Source: Burkholderiales bacterium 67-32 (GTDB lineage Bacteria > Pseudomonadota > Gammaproteobacteria > Burkholderiales > Burkholderiaceae_B). From it: a DNA stretch of 64,000 nt. Of this stretch, positions 52,748 through 61,161 are shown in pieces. The stretch is from assembly GCA_001898625.1 (NCBI GenBank), contig MKUP01000026.1, positions 248,001-312,000 on the forward strand, given 5' to 3'. Each line of letters begins with the position of its first letter. Within the stretch, counting starts at the first letter, position 1. Both the position numbers and the translations under genes were made by a program. A model generated the notes under the pieces. It made no database searches, was not told where the DNA came from, and saw only the letters and a program-made list of their open reading frames with translations.

Positions 52748-54400
52748 CTATACATCGTTCACCCACTGTCGGATCACCGTGGCCACGACCTGTGGGTTCT
52801 CCCGAGCGAAGCGGCGGACCTTGTCCAGCGGGTCTTCCGGCTGTTCCTCGGCGGCTTCGGCGGGTGCCTCGGCCATCATTGCGGGGCCGGCGGCCGTCAA
52901 GGCGGGTTCGGGCGGCGGCGCAGGCGCGGTCAGTTGCTTGATGGCGGGGCGGATCACGCCGATGATCAGGTACAGCACCGCCAGCGCAAGGACCAGCGCC
53001 ACGCCTATGTCGCGTGCCAGGTTGACGAACTCCGGCTGCTGCCAGAATGCCGGCTCGGACACGGCTTCGGCGGCGGCTTCGTTGAACGGGATGCTGATGA
53101 CCGATACCGAGTCGCGGCGCTGCGCATCGAAGCCGACGGCCTCGGTGACCAGCGCCTTGATCTGCGCCAGTTCGGCATCGCTGAGCGGCGTGCTGACCGG
53201 CTGGCCCTTGACCATGCTGGTGCGGTGGTTGACCACCACGGCGGCCGACAGGCGCTTGACGCGGCCCACGGGCTCGCGCACGTAGCGCACGGTCTTGTCG
53301 AGCTCGTAGTTGGTGGTGTCCGCCCGCTTCACGTTCTGCGCGGGAGGCTGGGCCTGCGCGCCGGGCGCGGGCGGGTTGGTGGCGGCGCCGCCGGTGGTGG
53401 GGGCGATGGCGACTCCCGGCGGCGTGTTGCTGAGCGTGCCCGGCACGCCGCCGTCCATGCCCAGCGCCGGTTCGTGCGACTCCGAACTCTGCCGGCTGCG
53501 GATGGCCGCCTGGTCGGGCGAGGCGCCGTTGGGGCGATAGATCTCGTCGGTTTGCTCGTGCCGGCTGAAGTCCAGGTCGATCGCGACCTGCGCGCGCAGG
53601 TTCTGGGCGCCGACGATGGGCGAGATTAGCTCGGAGATGCGGCGGGTGTACTGGCGCTCCAGCGTGCGCAGATACTCGAGCTGGGTGGCGTCCAGGCCGT
53701 TCGGGTCGGTGTCGTTGGCCGAGAGCAGGGTGCCGGTCTGGTCCACCACGCTGACCGCGCCGGGCGCCAGTTCGGGCACCGACGAGGAAACCAGGTGGAC
53801 GATGCCGGCGACCTGGCCGCGTTCCAGCACCCGGCCGGGCAGCATCTGCACCAGCACCGACGCGGTGGGCCGGTTCTGCTCCCGCATGAAGATGCTGGGC
53901 TTGGGAATGGCCAGGTGGACCCGTGCGCTCTTGACGGTGCCCAGGCTCTGGATGGAGCGGGCCAGTTCGCCTTCCAGCGCGCGCTGATAGTTGACCTGCT
54001 CCTGGAACTGGGTGAGGCCCAGGCGGCTGTTGTCCATCAGCTCGAAGCCGACGTTGCCGGCGCGGGGCAGTCCCTGCGAGGCCAGGCGCAGCCGCACTTC
54101 GTGGACCTGGGTGGGCGGCACCAGGATGACGCTGCCGCCGTCGGCGACGCGGTAGGGGATTTTCTGTTGTTGCAACGCGGCGACGATGGTTCCGCCGTCC
54201 TGGTCGGACAAGCCGCTGAACAGGACGCGGTACTCCGGGTCGCGGCTCCACAGCAGCGCGGCGACCACGACGGCCACGAGCATGGGGATGCCGATCAGCA
54301 AGGCAAGCCTGTGGCGCGCGGGCAGCCTGCCGAACGCCTCCAGGAGCTTGTTACCGCGTGATGCCCCGGCGGCGGGTTGATTCTGCGTGTCGTCGGCCAT
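52748..54400 (-). CDS. fliF: Flagellar MS-ring protein FliF
   Basis: This 550-residue MS-ring subunit has TM1 at about residues 25-45 (RHRLALLIGIPMLVAVVVAA) and TM2 near 445-465 (IGVALVLALAVLYLIIGVIR). The ring-building motifs include YRVLFSGLSDQDGGTIVAAL and FELMDNSRLGLTQFQEQVNY. The C-terminal FliG-binding tail is RFARENPQVVATVIRQWVND, fully intact. The start is the ATG for MADDTQNQ. It is first in the minus-strand flagellar operon, divergent from fliE across 200 bases. Confidence 0.96.
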   Translation of the reverse strand: MADDTQNQPAAGASRGNKLLEAFGRLPARHRLALLIGIPMLVAVVVAALLWSRDPEYRVLFSGLSDQDGGTIVAALQQQKIPYRVADGGSVILVPPTQVHEVRLRLASQGLPRAGNVGFELMDNSRLGLTQFQEQVNYQRALEGELARSIQSLGTVKSARVHLAIPKPSIFMREQNRPTASVLVQMLPGRVLERGQVAGIVHLVSSSVPELAPGAVSVVDQTGTLLSANDTDPNGLDATQLEYLRTLERQYTRRISELISPIVGAQNLRAQVAIDLDFSRHEQTDEIYRPNGASPDQAAIRSRQSSESHEPALGMDGGVPGTLSNTPPGVAIAPTTGGAATNPPAPGAQAQPPAQNVKRADTTNYELDKTVRYVREPVGRVKRLSAAVVVNHRTSMVKGQPVSTPLSDAELAQIKALVTEAVGFDAQRRDSVSVISIPFNEAAAEAVSEPAFWQQPEFVNLARDIGVALVLALAVLYLIIGVIRPAIKQLTAPAPPPEPALTAAGPAMMAEAPAEAAEEQPEDPLDKVRRFARENPQVVATVIRQWVNDV

Positions 54401-54600
54401 GTAATGAAGCGGGGCGTTGAATACCAAACAAGAAGAAGGGGCGCCGGAACGTCCCATTTCCCAGGGCTTGTATTATTTGATGCAGAATGTCACAACCAAG
54501 GAAGGAATAGACGGGTTTTGCCCCGGTACTTCCCGGTCTGGATCCTTCCCGCCGCGGCTACTATCCCAGGCTCCACAGAATCGCCCACGGGAAACCGCAT

Positions 54601-54954
54601 ATGGACCGCATCCAGGACGTGCTCGCCTCTTCCGCCGGGCAGGCCGGCTCGACCGGCATGGCGCGCGCCGCGCAGATGCTGGCGCGGCCCGATGCCCTGC
54701 TGGGCGGCGGCGCGGCCGCCGGCGCGGCGCCGGCATCGTTCGCCAACGTGCTGGTCGATGCGATCCAGGGCGTGCAGCGTGCCCAGTCCGAGGCCAGCGC
54801 CGTCCAGAAGGCCTACCAGCAGGGCGATCCCGAAGTCGGCCTGGAAACCACGATGATCGCGATGAACAAGGCCAGCCTGTCGTTCCAGATGCTGGCGCAG
54901 GCGCGCAACCGCGTGATCGCGGCCTACAACGAAGTCATGAACATGCCGGTTTGA
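54601..54954 (+). CDS. fliE: Flagellar hook-basal body adaptor FliE
   Basis: This 117-residue adaptor links the MS ring to the proximal rod. Conserved segments are FANVLVDAIQGVQRAQSEAS in the middle and the C-terminal SLSFQMLAQARNRVIAAYNE, the FliE signature. It is divergent from fliF, as in most gammaproteobacteria and betaproteobacteria. The 200-base intergenic region should hold the class 2 promoters for both directions, but no clear sigma-28 or sigma-54 match was found. It ends 13 bases from the convergent FlhB-like gene. Confidence 0.95.
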   Translation: MDRIQDVLASSAGQAGSTGMARAAQMLARPDALLGGGAAAGAAPASFANVLVDAIQGVQRAQSEASAVQKAYQQGDPEVGLETTMIAMNKASLSFQMLAQARNRVIAAYNEVMNMPV

Positions 54955-54967
54955 GCGGGAACGGGCC

Positions 54968-55300
54968 CTAGCGTCCGTCCGGACCGACGCCCGCGGCTGC
55001 GCCGGCTTCCTCGTCCTGCCTGTACACCCACGCCAGTACCTCCGCCACCGCCACGTACAGCGAGGGCGGGATGCGGGCATCCAGGTCCACCTTCATCAGC
55101 AGATCGATCAGCTCGCGCGAGCTGTGCACGAACACGCCCGCTTCCTTGGCGCGGCGCAGGATTTCCTCGGCGATCGCGCCGCTGCCCTTGGCCACCACGA
55201 TGGGCGTCTTGCGTTCCTTTTCGTAGCGCAGCGCCACCGCCTGGATGCGCTTGGGGTCGAGCGGGTCGTCGGCGGGCGGATCGGCGGGGAGTTGGATCAT
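54968..55300 (-). CDS. FlhB C-terminal-domain-like protein
   Basis: This 110-residue soluble protein corresponds to the cytoplasmic C-domain of FlhB, the substrate-switch component. RIQAVALRYEKERKTPIVVA and GVFVHSSRELIDLLMKVDLD match that fold. The NPTH autocleavage site of FlhB is absent: the equivalent place reads DPKRIQAV. Similar short paralogs exist in other flagellated bacteria and may stand in for the cleaved FlhB C-domain. It overlaps the second FliK-like gene by 4 bases, so they are coupled and both relate to hook-length switching. Confidence 0.88.
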   Translation of the reverse strand: MIQLPADPPADDPLDPKRIQAVALRYEKERKTPIVVAKGSGAIAEEILRRAKEAGVFVHSSRELIDLLMKVDLDARIPPSLYVAVAEVLAWVYRQDEEAGAAAGVGPDGR

Positions 55301-56574
55301 GTGCGGGCCGGCGAGCGGGACGCCGTGGCGATCTTGAGGTCGGACATGCGCAGACCCTGGCCATCGAGCGCCTGCTGCAGGTCCAGGCCGCCGGCGGTCA
55401 GGCGGGCTTGCAGATCGCGCAGGCGCTGGCCGCGCAGCGTCCGGGTGTCGGGCTGGATGGCGACGCGGGTGTCGGTGCCGTCCAGCCCGACGTCCACCTG
55501 CATGGTGCCCAGGTGGCGGGTCTGGACCGAAATGCGGACACGCCAGGTCCGCGGCAGCCCGGCGTCGGCGCCCTTGCCTTCGTCCGGCTCGATCTCCAGG
55601 GTGAAAGGCTGTTCCGCCCAGGCACCCTGCAGGAACAGGCGGCCGCTGGCCAGCGCGGCGATCTGGTCATGCACGACCTGGCGCACGTCGGACGGGATGG
55701 CGGCCAGGGCCGCCTGCAGGCCCTTGGCCGCGCTCTGTTCGGGCGTGGCGGGTTCGGCCGCGGGCGCCGGGGCGCCGGCCGGGGGAGCCGGGTCGCGGAC
55801 CTGGGGCGCGGGCGAGAGCGCTGCCTGCGGCTCGGCGCGCAGCGCCTCGATGGGCAGGCGCCCCTCGCGCCACTCCTGCAGATGGGCTTCGTAGAACAGG
55901 CCGGACTGCTGCACGGCCTGCCGGATCTGGCGCGCGGCTTCGTCCGGCAGCGTGCCGGCCGGAATGCGCAAGGCGTCCAGGGGCACGCTGCGCTGCGTGC
56001 CGCCCGTCTCGTCGACCAGCGCGAGCAGCAGGCGGGCCGAGCCGCTCAGCATCACCTTGGTGTCGCCGGTCTCGAGCTTGAGCTCGGCCAGCGACGGCAT
56101 GGGGACCGGCGAGATTCCGCGCACCGCGCGCGTGGCCACGTCCGGCGAGGCCGCTTCGGCATCGGCGGTGGCGGGCGCCAGGAGGCCTTGTCCGCGACCG
56201 CCGCCTTCGCCGGGCGAGCGTGGGCCGCCGATCCGGCCGCCGTCCTGGCCGTGCAGGAAGGTGCGGTCGTCCAGCAGCCGCAGCACCACGGTCACGCCCG
56301 GGCTCAGCGCCTGGCGGGTATTGATCAGGTAGGGCTTGCCGGCGATGTTGACCAGCGCCTCGGTGTCGCTGTTGGCCTGGAGCACGGTCGCCCGCACCAG
56401 CCCGTGCGGCAGTCCCGCCGTGCCCGGGGGCCGCGCGCTGCCCGCCGCGTTGCCGCCGGACACGTTCAAGAGCCGCGCCAGCACCGCCTCGCGGGCATCC
56501 TCGCGATAGCGTTCCCAGCTTTGGGTGGGGGAGACGCCGCTGACCGGCTGCGTCTGGCGGGTATCCGCTACCAA
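55297..56574 (-). CDS. FliK-like flagellar hook-length control protein (second copy)
   Basis: This 425-residue protein has a FliK-style C-terminal hook domain from about residue 320 (SVQTRHLGTMQVDVGLDGTD and TAGGLDLQQALDGQGLRMSD). An N-terminal half with regular strands (VLQANSDTEALVNIAGKPYL and LSPGVTVVLRLLDDRTF) differs from the low-complexity ruler of the other FliK. The start is a TTG, after an AGG-rich site. It lies 12 bases after fliT and overlaps the FlhB-like gene. It could control export switching together with that gene. Confidence 0.82.
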   Translation of the reverse strand: MVADTRQTQPVSGVSPTQSWERYREDAREAVLARLLNVSGGNAAGSARPPGTAGLPHGLVRATVLQANSDTEALVNIAGKPYLINTRQALSPGVTVVLRLLDDRTFLHGQDGGRIGGPRSPGEGGGRGQGLLAPATADAEAASPDVATRAVRGISPVPMPSLAELKLETGDTKVMLSGSARLLLALVDETGGTQRSVPLDALRIPAGTLPDEAARQIRQAVQQSGLFYEAHLQEWREGRLPIEALRAEPQAALSPAPQVRDPAPPAGAPAPAAEPATPEQSAAKGLQAALAAIPSDVRQVVHDQIAALASGRLFLQGAWAEQPFTLEIEPDEGKGADAGLPRTWRVRISVQTRHLGTMQVDVGLDGTDTRVAIQPDTRTLRGQRLRDLQARLTAGGLDLQQALDGQGLRMSDLKIATASRSPART

Positions 56575-56586
56575 GCACCTGCCCCT

Positions 56587-56928
56587 TCAGCGGTACATCT
56601 GCACGCCGAAGGCGTGGCGCCGGGGCCGCAGTATCTGTTCCAGCTCCCGCATCCACGGTTCGGCAATGTTGCGCGTGGCGGCGTCGTTGGCAAGGATTTC
56701 GCGTATCAGTTGCATGCAGGTTTCGCGCTCGGCGGGCGGGCAGGTCTCGATGGGGCAGCGCCGCAATTGTCCCACGAGCTCGGCGCACGCCGATTCGCTC
56801 GCCGTGACGGCATCCCAGTCGCCCCGTTGCGCGGCGGCCAGCATCGCGCGACTGATCTCGGCCAACCGGCCATACAGCGCGGGCAGTTGCGCGGGTTCGG
56901 GCGCCATGACGGAGTCCTCGCTCGCCAT
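56587..56928 (-). CDS. fliT: Flagellar chaperone FliT
   Basis: This 113-residue helical protein is by position and length the FliD chaperone and FlhDC antagonist FliT. Sequence in this family is weakly conserved: LYGRLAEISRAMLAAAQRGD and DAVTASESACAELVGQLRR form the first helices. It starts 2 bases after the fliS stop, which supports the fliS-fliT call. The Met at MASEDS is used; the frame stays open further upstream within fliS. Confidence 0.8.
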   Translation of the reverse strand: MASEDSVMAPEPAQLPALYGRLAEISRAMLAAAQRGDWDAVTASESACAELVGQLRRCPIETCPPAERETCMQLIREILANDAATRNIAEPWMRELEQILRPRRHAFGVQMYR

Positions 56929-56930
56929 CG

Positions 56931-57338
56931 TCAGGCGGCAACCTGGCTGTCGGCCTGGATCGACGCCCAGGCTTCGCGCAGTCCATCCAGCAGGCGGACG
57001 CTTTCCATGATGGGGGCGGGATCGTTGTCGATGCCGGCCTGCATCGTACGCCTCAGCATGTAGTCGTACAGGGCGTTCAACTGGTTGGCGAGGTCGCCGC
57101 CGGCCTTGTGGTCCAGGCTGGCGCGCAGTCCTTCGTCCAGGATGCGCGTGGCGCGGCTGAGCGCCCGGGTCTTGCCCAGGGGGTCGTTGGCCTCGATGCA
57201 GCCGATGGCCTTGCGCAGCGATTCCAGCGCGCCGTCGTACAACATCAGGATCAGCGCGTGCGGACTGGAGCTGGATACCCCGGTCTCCACTCCGACACTG
57301 ACATAGGCCCTGGCCCCGAAATTTCCGAATCCCGACAC
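56931..57338 (-). CDS. fliS: Flagellin chaperone FliS
   Basis: This 135-residue four-helix chaperone prevents premature flagellin polymerisation. The family landmarks are ARAYVSVGVETGVSSSSPHA and LILMLYDGALESLRKA, then LYDYMLRRTMQAGIDNDPAP. The start is a GTG at 57338, because AGGAG lies 7 bases upstream and the length equals usual FliS (about 130); an ATG 10 codons earlier is possible but lacks a ribosome site. A sigma-28-like promoter lies 58-84 bases upstream. Confidence 0.92.
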   Translation of the reverse strand: MSGFGNFGARAYVSVGVETGVSSSSPHALILMLYDGALESLRKAIGCIEANDPLGKTRALSRATRILDEGLRASLDHKAGGDLANQLNALYDYMLRRTMQAGIDNDPAPIMESVRLLDGLREAWASIQADSQVAA

Positions 57339-57395
57339 GTGCGACTCCTGCTGAACGCGTAGCGGCATGCCGCATGCACGGCAGCCCTGACGGAT

Positions 57396-57422
57396 TTAAC
57401 GGCCTGGCGCGACGGACCTAAA
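57396..57422 (-). promoter_or_regulatory. Sigma-28 promoter upstream of fliS
   Basis: On the minus strand TTTA and GCCGTTAA are 15 bases apart; the -10 matches seven of eight bases of the FliA consensus GCCGATAA. Confidence 0.6.
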
Positions 57423-57474
57423 GCGGGAATTGGCGTGGCAAAACCGCGGAGTTCCCCCTTGCGCGCCGGCCGCG

Positions 57475-58935
57475 TTACTTGTTGAGGTTCTTCAGCGCCT
57501 CGATCTGCTGGGTCAGGAAGCTGCCGGTGTTGTTGAGCTGGGTCAGCATCGAATCCAGCGCCGTGAACTGCCGGCGGTAGCGCGCCTCGATCTGTTCCAG
57601 GCGGTTGCTCATCTGATTCTGCTGGGTCTCCAGCGTCTTGATCGTGCTCTTCAAGCCGTCGGTGCGGCTGTCGATCACGCCCTTGCTGTCGGTATAAGGC
57701 GACAGTTGGGCGGTGAAGCGTTCGACCAGGCTTTGCGAGCCTTCGCCAAAAGGCTGGGGCGTGAACAGCTTGGACACGGCGTTCGGGTCGGCGGCCATGG
57801 CCTTGTTGAACTTGTCGGTGTCCAGCGTCAGCGCGCCGTCCTGGTCGAAGCCCACGCCCAGCGAGGCCAGCGTCGTGTAGGCGCCGGTGGCGCCCTGCAT
57901 GGGCGAGAAAACTTCATTGCGCATGCGCGAGGTCAGGTCGCGCACCAGGCCGTCGCCCGCCAGCGGCCCGGTGGCGCCGGCCTTGCCCCGGGTTTCGCTG
58001 GGCGCGTTCGCCGACAGCGCCGCGGCCACGTTCAGGAAGGAGTTGTAAGCGGTGACCAGCGATTGCAGCGCCGCCGCGCCGCCGCTGGGCGACGGGTTGG
58101 TGGCGATGGTCGTGGTGCCGGATTTCTGCAGTGTGATCGTCACGCCGTCGAGCACCGAGGTGACGGTGTTTGTGGCGCTGGTGACTTCCATGCCGTCCAG
58201 CTTGAACTGCGCGTCGGCGCCGGCCTGCAGCCGGCTCATGCCGGCGGGCGAGCCGCCGCTGGAATAGGACGGGGCGGTGGCCGGGTCATAGTCGAAGAAG
58301 TCCAGCGAGCGGGTGCCGCCGGTGCCCGAATCCGAGCTGGTGACCTGGAAGGCGTTGGCCGCGCCGGTGGTGGTGGACGTGAGCACCAGCCGCGATCCGC
58401 TGTCGTCGGTGACCAGCGAGGCGGTGACGCCGAGTTCCGCCTTGTTGATGGCGTCGCGCAGGCCGGACATCGTATTGTTGGTGGCATCGATGACGACGGA
58501 CTTGGCTTCGGCCTCGCCGGCGACGAAGCTGCCGTTCTCGACCTTGCCCAACGTGAAGGTCAGGGTGCCGGTGTTCAATTGCGCATCGCTCGCCAGCGCG
58601 CCGCTGACGGCTTTCTCGGCCTGGGCCAGCGAGGTGACGTCGAGTTTGTGGCTGATCTTGCCGGCCTTGTTGTCGGCCGTGATGAAGGCGACCGAGGAGT
58701 CCGACGAGCTGCCGACCAGGCCGGTGAATTTTTCCGGCGTCAGGCCCGAGGCGGCCGTCAGCAGCGAAGACAGCGAACTCTTGAGCTGGCCCAGGGCCGA
58801 GATCTTGGTCTGGGCCGAGGTGGCCTGGGCCTGCAGCTTGGTGAGCGGCACCTTCTCGGCCGCCATCAGGTTGCTCAGCAGGGTGGACAGTTCGAGGCCG
58901 GAGCCCACGCCAAGGGCGGATCCTACGCTAGCCAT
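57475..58935 (-). CDS. fliD: Flagellar filament cap protein FliD
   Basis: This 486-residue cap protein guides flagellin insertion at the filament tip. The N-terminal signature is GSALGVGSGLELSTLLSNLM and the FliD N-domain continues to about residue 100. The C-terminal part (DSRTDGLKSTIKTLETQQNQ to NTGSFLTQQIEALKNLNK) is coiled-coil, as in other FliDs. It is preceded by flaG by 33 bases and shares its sigma-28-like promoter. Confidence 0.95.
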   Translation of the reverse strand: MASVGSALGVGSGLELSTLLSNLMAAEKVPLTKLQAQATSAQTKISALGQLKSSLSSLLTAASGLTPEKFTGLVGSSSDSSVAFITADNKAGKISHKLDVTSLAQAEKAVSGALASDAQLNTGTLTFTLGKVENGSFVAGEAEAKSVVIDATNNTMSGLRDAINKAELGVTASLVTDDSGSRLVLTSTTTGAANAFQVTSSDSGTGGTRSLDFFDYDPATAPSYSSGGSPAGMSRLQAGADAQFKLDGMEVTSATNTVTSVLDGVTITLQKSGTTTIATNPSPSGGAAALQSLVTAYNSFLNVAAALSANAPSETRGKAGATGPLAGDGLVRDLTSRMRNEVFSPMQGATGAYTTLASLGVGFDQDGALTLDTDKFNKAMAADPNAVSKLFTPQPFGEGSQSLVERFTAQLSPYTDSKGVIDSRTDGLKSTIKTLETQQNQMSNRLEQIEARYRRQFTALDSMLTQLNNTGSFLTQQIEALKNLNK

Positions 58936-58968
58936 GGAGTATTCCTGGTATCGGGTTGGCGGGCGGGT

Positions 58969-59331
58969 TCAGGCCTTGCGGCTGAACAGGGCGCCCTTGA
59001 TCTGGTCCAGCGAGCGGCTGAGCGCCAGCGCTTCCTCGGACGGGATCTGCCGGATCACGTCCTGGGTGTCGCCGTCGACCACCTTGACCACGACCTTGCC
59101 GCTGTCGTCGTCGATGCTGAACGTCAGGTTGTGGGCCGCCAGCGGGACGAAGCGGTTGAAGGCGTCGACCGCGGCCCGCAGTTCCCCCACGTCCGGTACC
59201 TGGGCCGTCGCCGGCAGCGACGGATCGAGCAGATTGGTCGAGCCAGCGGGCGCGATGGGCCGGGCGGCCGACGCGGCGGCGGCCGGCAGGCTGCGCAGGT
59301 CGGCGGCGGTATCGATGGCGTTGATGCTCAT
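58969..59331 (-). CDS. flaG: FlaG-family protein
   Basis: This 120-residue protein has the FlaG domain at the C-terminus: VPLAAHNLTFSIDDDSGKVV followed by DVIRQIPSEEALALSRSLDQ. FlaG affects filament length. The start is set at the ATG for MSINAIDTAAD; the open frame goes upstream but crosses the promoter. It is followed by fliD. Confidence 0.9.
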   Translation of the reverse strand: MSINAIDTAADLRSLPAAAASAARPIAPAGSTNLLDPSLPATAQVPDVGELRAAVDAFNRFVPLAAHNLTFSIDDDSGKVVVKVVDGDTQDVIRQIPSEEALALSRSLDQIKGALFSRKA

Positions 59332-59369
59332 GAAGGTTCCGTGGCGGTAGGGGTGGGGCAATACGTGGA

Positions 59370-59396
59370 TTAACGGGCCAGGGAGGGGAAACTTGA
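59370..59396 (-). promoter_or_regulatory. Sigma-28 promoter upstream of flaG-fliD
   Basis: On the minus strand TCAAGTTT and CCCGTTAA fit the FliA pattern with 15 bases between TCAA and the -10. It is 39 bases before the flaG start. Confidence 0.65.
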
Positions 59397-59411
59397 GTAG
59401 GAAGGCCTGGC

Positions 59412-59449
59412 AAAAAAAATCCCCACCCCGGCGCAAGTCGGGGTGGGGA
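59412..59449 (-). terminator. Terminator after fliC
   Basis: A perfect GC stem CCCCACCCCG/CGGGGTGGGG with a 7-9-base loop is followed on the minus strand by eight T. It ends the monocistronic fliC transcript. Confidence 0.93.
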
Positions 59450-59488
59450 CGGTCCGCCGGAACGACTCCGGCGGAAATGCCGCAATGC

Positions 59489-60904
59489 TTAGCCGCGGAG
59501 CAGCGTCAGCACGTTGTTGGGCAGCGAGTTGGCTTGCGCCAGCATGGCGGTGCCGGCCTGCTGCAGGATCTGGCCGCGGGTGAGCGAGGCGGTTTCCGAG
59601 GCGAAGTCGGCGTCCTGGATGCGGCTGCGCGACGAGGACAGGTTCTCCGAGGTGGTTTCCAGGCTGGAGACGACCGAGGTGAAGCGGTTCTGGATCGCGC
59701 CCAGCGAGGCACGCGCGTCGCTGACCGTGGACAGGGCGGCGTCCAGGGCGGACAGGGCGTTGGAGGCGCCGGCGACGGTCGAGATGTCGATGGCGTTCAG
59801 CGCGGTGCCGGTCTGGGTGATCGTGCCGGCCAGCGCGAAGGCGCCGGTGCTGCTGATCGAGCCGGTCACGCCGGTGGGGGCCTTGTACGAGACGTTCAGC
59901 GAAGCGCCCGTGGTGCCGGCGGCGGCCAGGCCGAAGTCGGACAGCGTGGTGGCGACGGCGGTACCCAGCGTGAGGGCGCCGATCGTGACGTTGCGGCCGT
60001 CGGCGGCTTCGAGCTTCAGGCCCGACCCGGTGTCGGTGGCGCGTACGCCGGTGGTGGCCGATTGCGCGTTGATCGCGGTCAGGGCATTTTCGCGGTTGGT
60101 CGCGGCGTTGGTGGTGGCGGTCAGGTTAATCGTCAGGCCGTTCAGCGTGAAGCTGGCGGTGCCGGCGGTCGTGGTCGTGACGGTCGACGTGCCCGCGACT
60201 TCCGTGGCGTTCGCGGTGACGTTCAGGCCGGCGATGCCTTGCGTATTCATGGCATTGGCGATGGCCTTGGCATCGTTGGCGATGCTGCCCAGGGCGAACG
60301 TGCCGGCCGAGCCGATGGTGACGGACTGCGCCGCGGCGGTGTCGCTGGCGGTGCCGATCGACAGGTTGGTCGCGTTGAAGCCGTTGTACCGGCCCAGCGT
60401 CGAGGCCTTGGCGTCGGCGATGTTGCTGATGGTGATGGTCTGTCCGGCATTGGCGCCGACCTGGAACTTCTGGGAGGCGAACGAGCCGTCCAGCAGCTTG
60501 GTGCCGTTGAAGTCGGTGTCGCGGGCGACGCGGTCGATTTCGGCGGTCAGTTCGGCCACTTCCTTCTGCAGCGAGGCGCGGTCGTCGGCCGAGTTGGTCG
60601 AGTTGGACGACTGCACGGCCAGCGTGCGGATGCGCTGCAGGTTGGTGCCGATCTGGCTCAGCGCGCCTTCGGCGGTCTGCGCCAGCGAGATGCCGTCGTT
60701 GGCGTTGCGCACGGCCTGGTTCAGGCCGTTGATCTGCGTGCTCATGCGCTCGGAAATGGCCAGGCCGGCGGCGTCGTCCTTGGCGCTGTTGATGCGTAGG
60801 CCGGTCGACAGGCGCTGCAGGGCGGTGTTGACGGCGCTCTGCGAGCTGTTCAGGTTGCGCTGCGCGTTCAGCGAAGCGATGTTGGTGTTGATGACTTGTG
60901 CCAT
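59489..60904 (-). CDS. fliC: Flagellin
   Basis: This 471-residue filament subunit has conserved N- and C-terminal D0/D1 domains: [20 protein letters not shown] at the start, [20 protein letters not shown] next, and [20 protein letters not shown] near the end. The central residues 170-370 are variable, Ala/Thr-rich and presumably exposed. The TLR5-contact helix reads [11 protein letters not shown], with a Thr where Salmonella has Glu. The gene is followed by a strong terminator and preceded by a sigma-28-like promoter, so it is a class 3 gene. In Bordetella the equivalent gene is flaA. Confidence 0.97.
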   Translation of the reverse strand: MAQVINTNIASLNAQRNLNSSQSAVNTALQRLSTGLRINSAKDDAAGLAISERMSTQINGLNQAVRNANDGISLAQTAEGALSQIGTNLQRIRTLAVQSSNSTNSADDRASLQKEVAELTAEIDRVARDTDFNGTKLLDGSFASQKFQVGANAGQTITISNIADAKASTLGRYNGFNATNLSIGTASDTAAAQSVTIGSAGTFALGSIANDAKAIANAMNTQGIAGLNVTANATEVAGTSTVTTTTAGTASFTLNGLTINLTATTNAATNRENALTAINAQSATTGVRATDTGSGLKLEAADGRNVTIGALTLGTAVATTLSDFGLAAAGTTGASLNVSYKAPTGVTGSISSTGAFALAGTITQTGTALNAIDISTVAGASNALSALDAALSTVSDARASLGAIQNRFTSVVSSLETTSENLSSSRSRIQDADFASETASLTRGQILQQAGTAMLAQANSLPNNVLTLLRG

Positions 60905-61051
60905 GACCTATCTCCGTGAGGGTGAGTCACATGGTGTTTCAGGGAGGGGCCCTGGGGGCCCGACGATGCATCCGCGGCTGGAGGTCCTTCCGCAATTGCG
61001 CCAGGGCCATCGCAGGCTGCATGCAGTGCCAGCGTGGCCGCGTTGAGGCAA

Positions 61052-61079
61052 TTAACGGGGCGGCGATTTGAAAACTTTA
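61052..61079 (-). promoter_or_regulatory. Sigma-28 promoter upstream of fliC
   Basis: On the minus strand TAAAGTTT and CCCGTTAA are present with 16 bases between TAAA and the -10, about 150 bases before the flagellin ATG. The long leader is consistent with other flagellin genes. Confidence 0.7.
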
Positions 61080-61161
61080 GGAAGGGAAGGCGGCAGGATG
61101 GAAAAAATACCGCTAAAGTTTCGCCGCGGCGGTCCGATTGTGGGCGCCGCCAGGGCGAGCT

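Noticed and set aside
51320..53629. 769-residue open frame on the plus strand
   Set aside because: Antisense to fliH, fliG and fliF, all of which are complete and recognisable.
57430..60799. Long plus-strand open frames opposite fliD and fliC
   Set aside because: Antisense shadows; the repeated Gly/Ala/Asp pattern comes from Ala/Thr codons of the flagellar genes.
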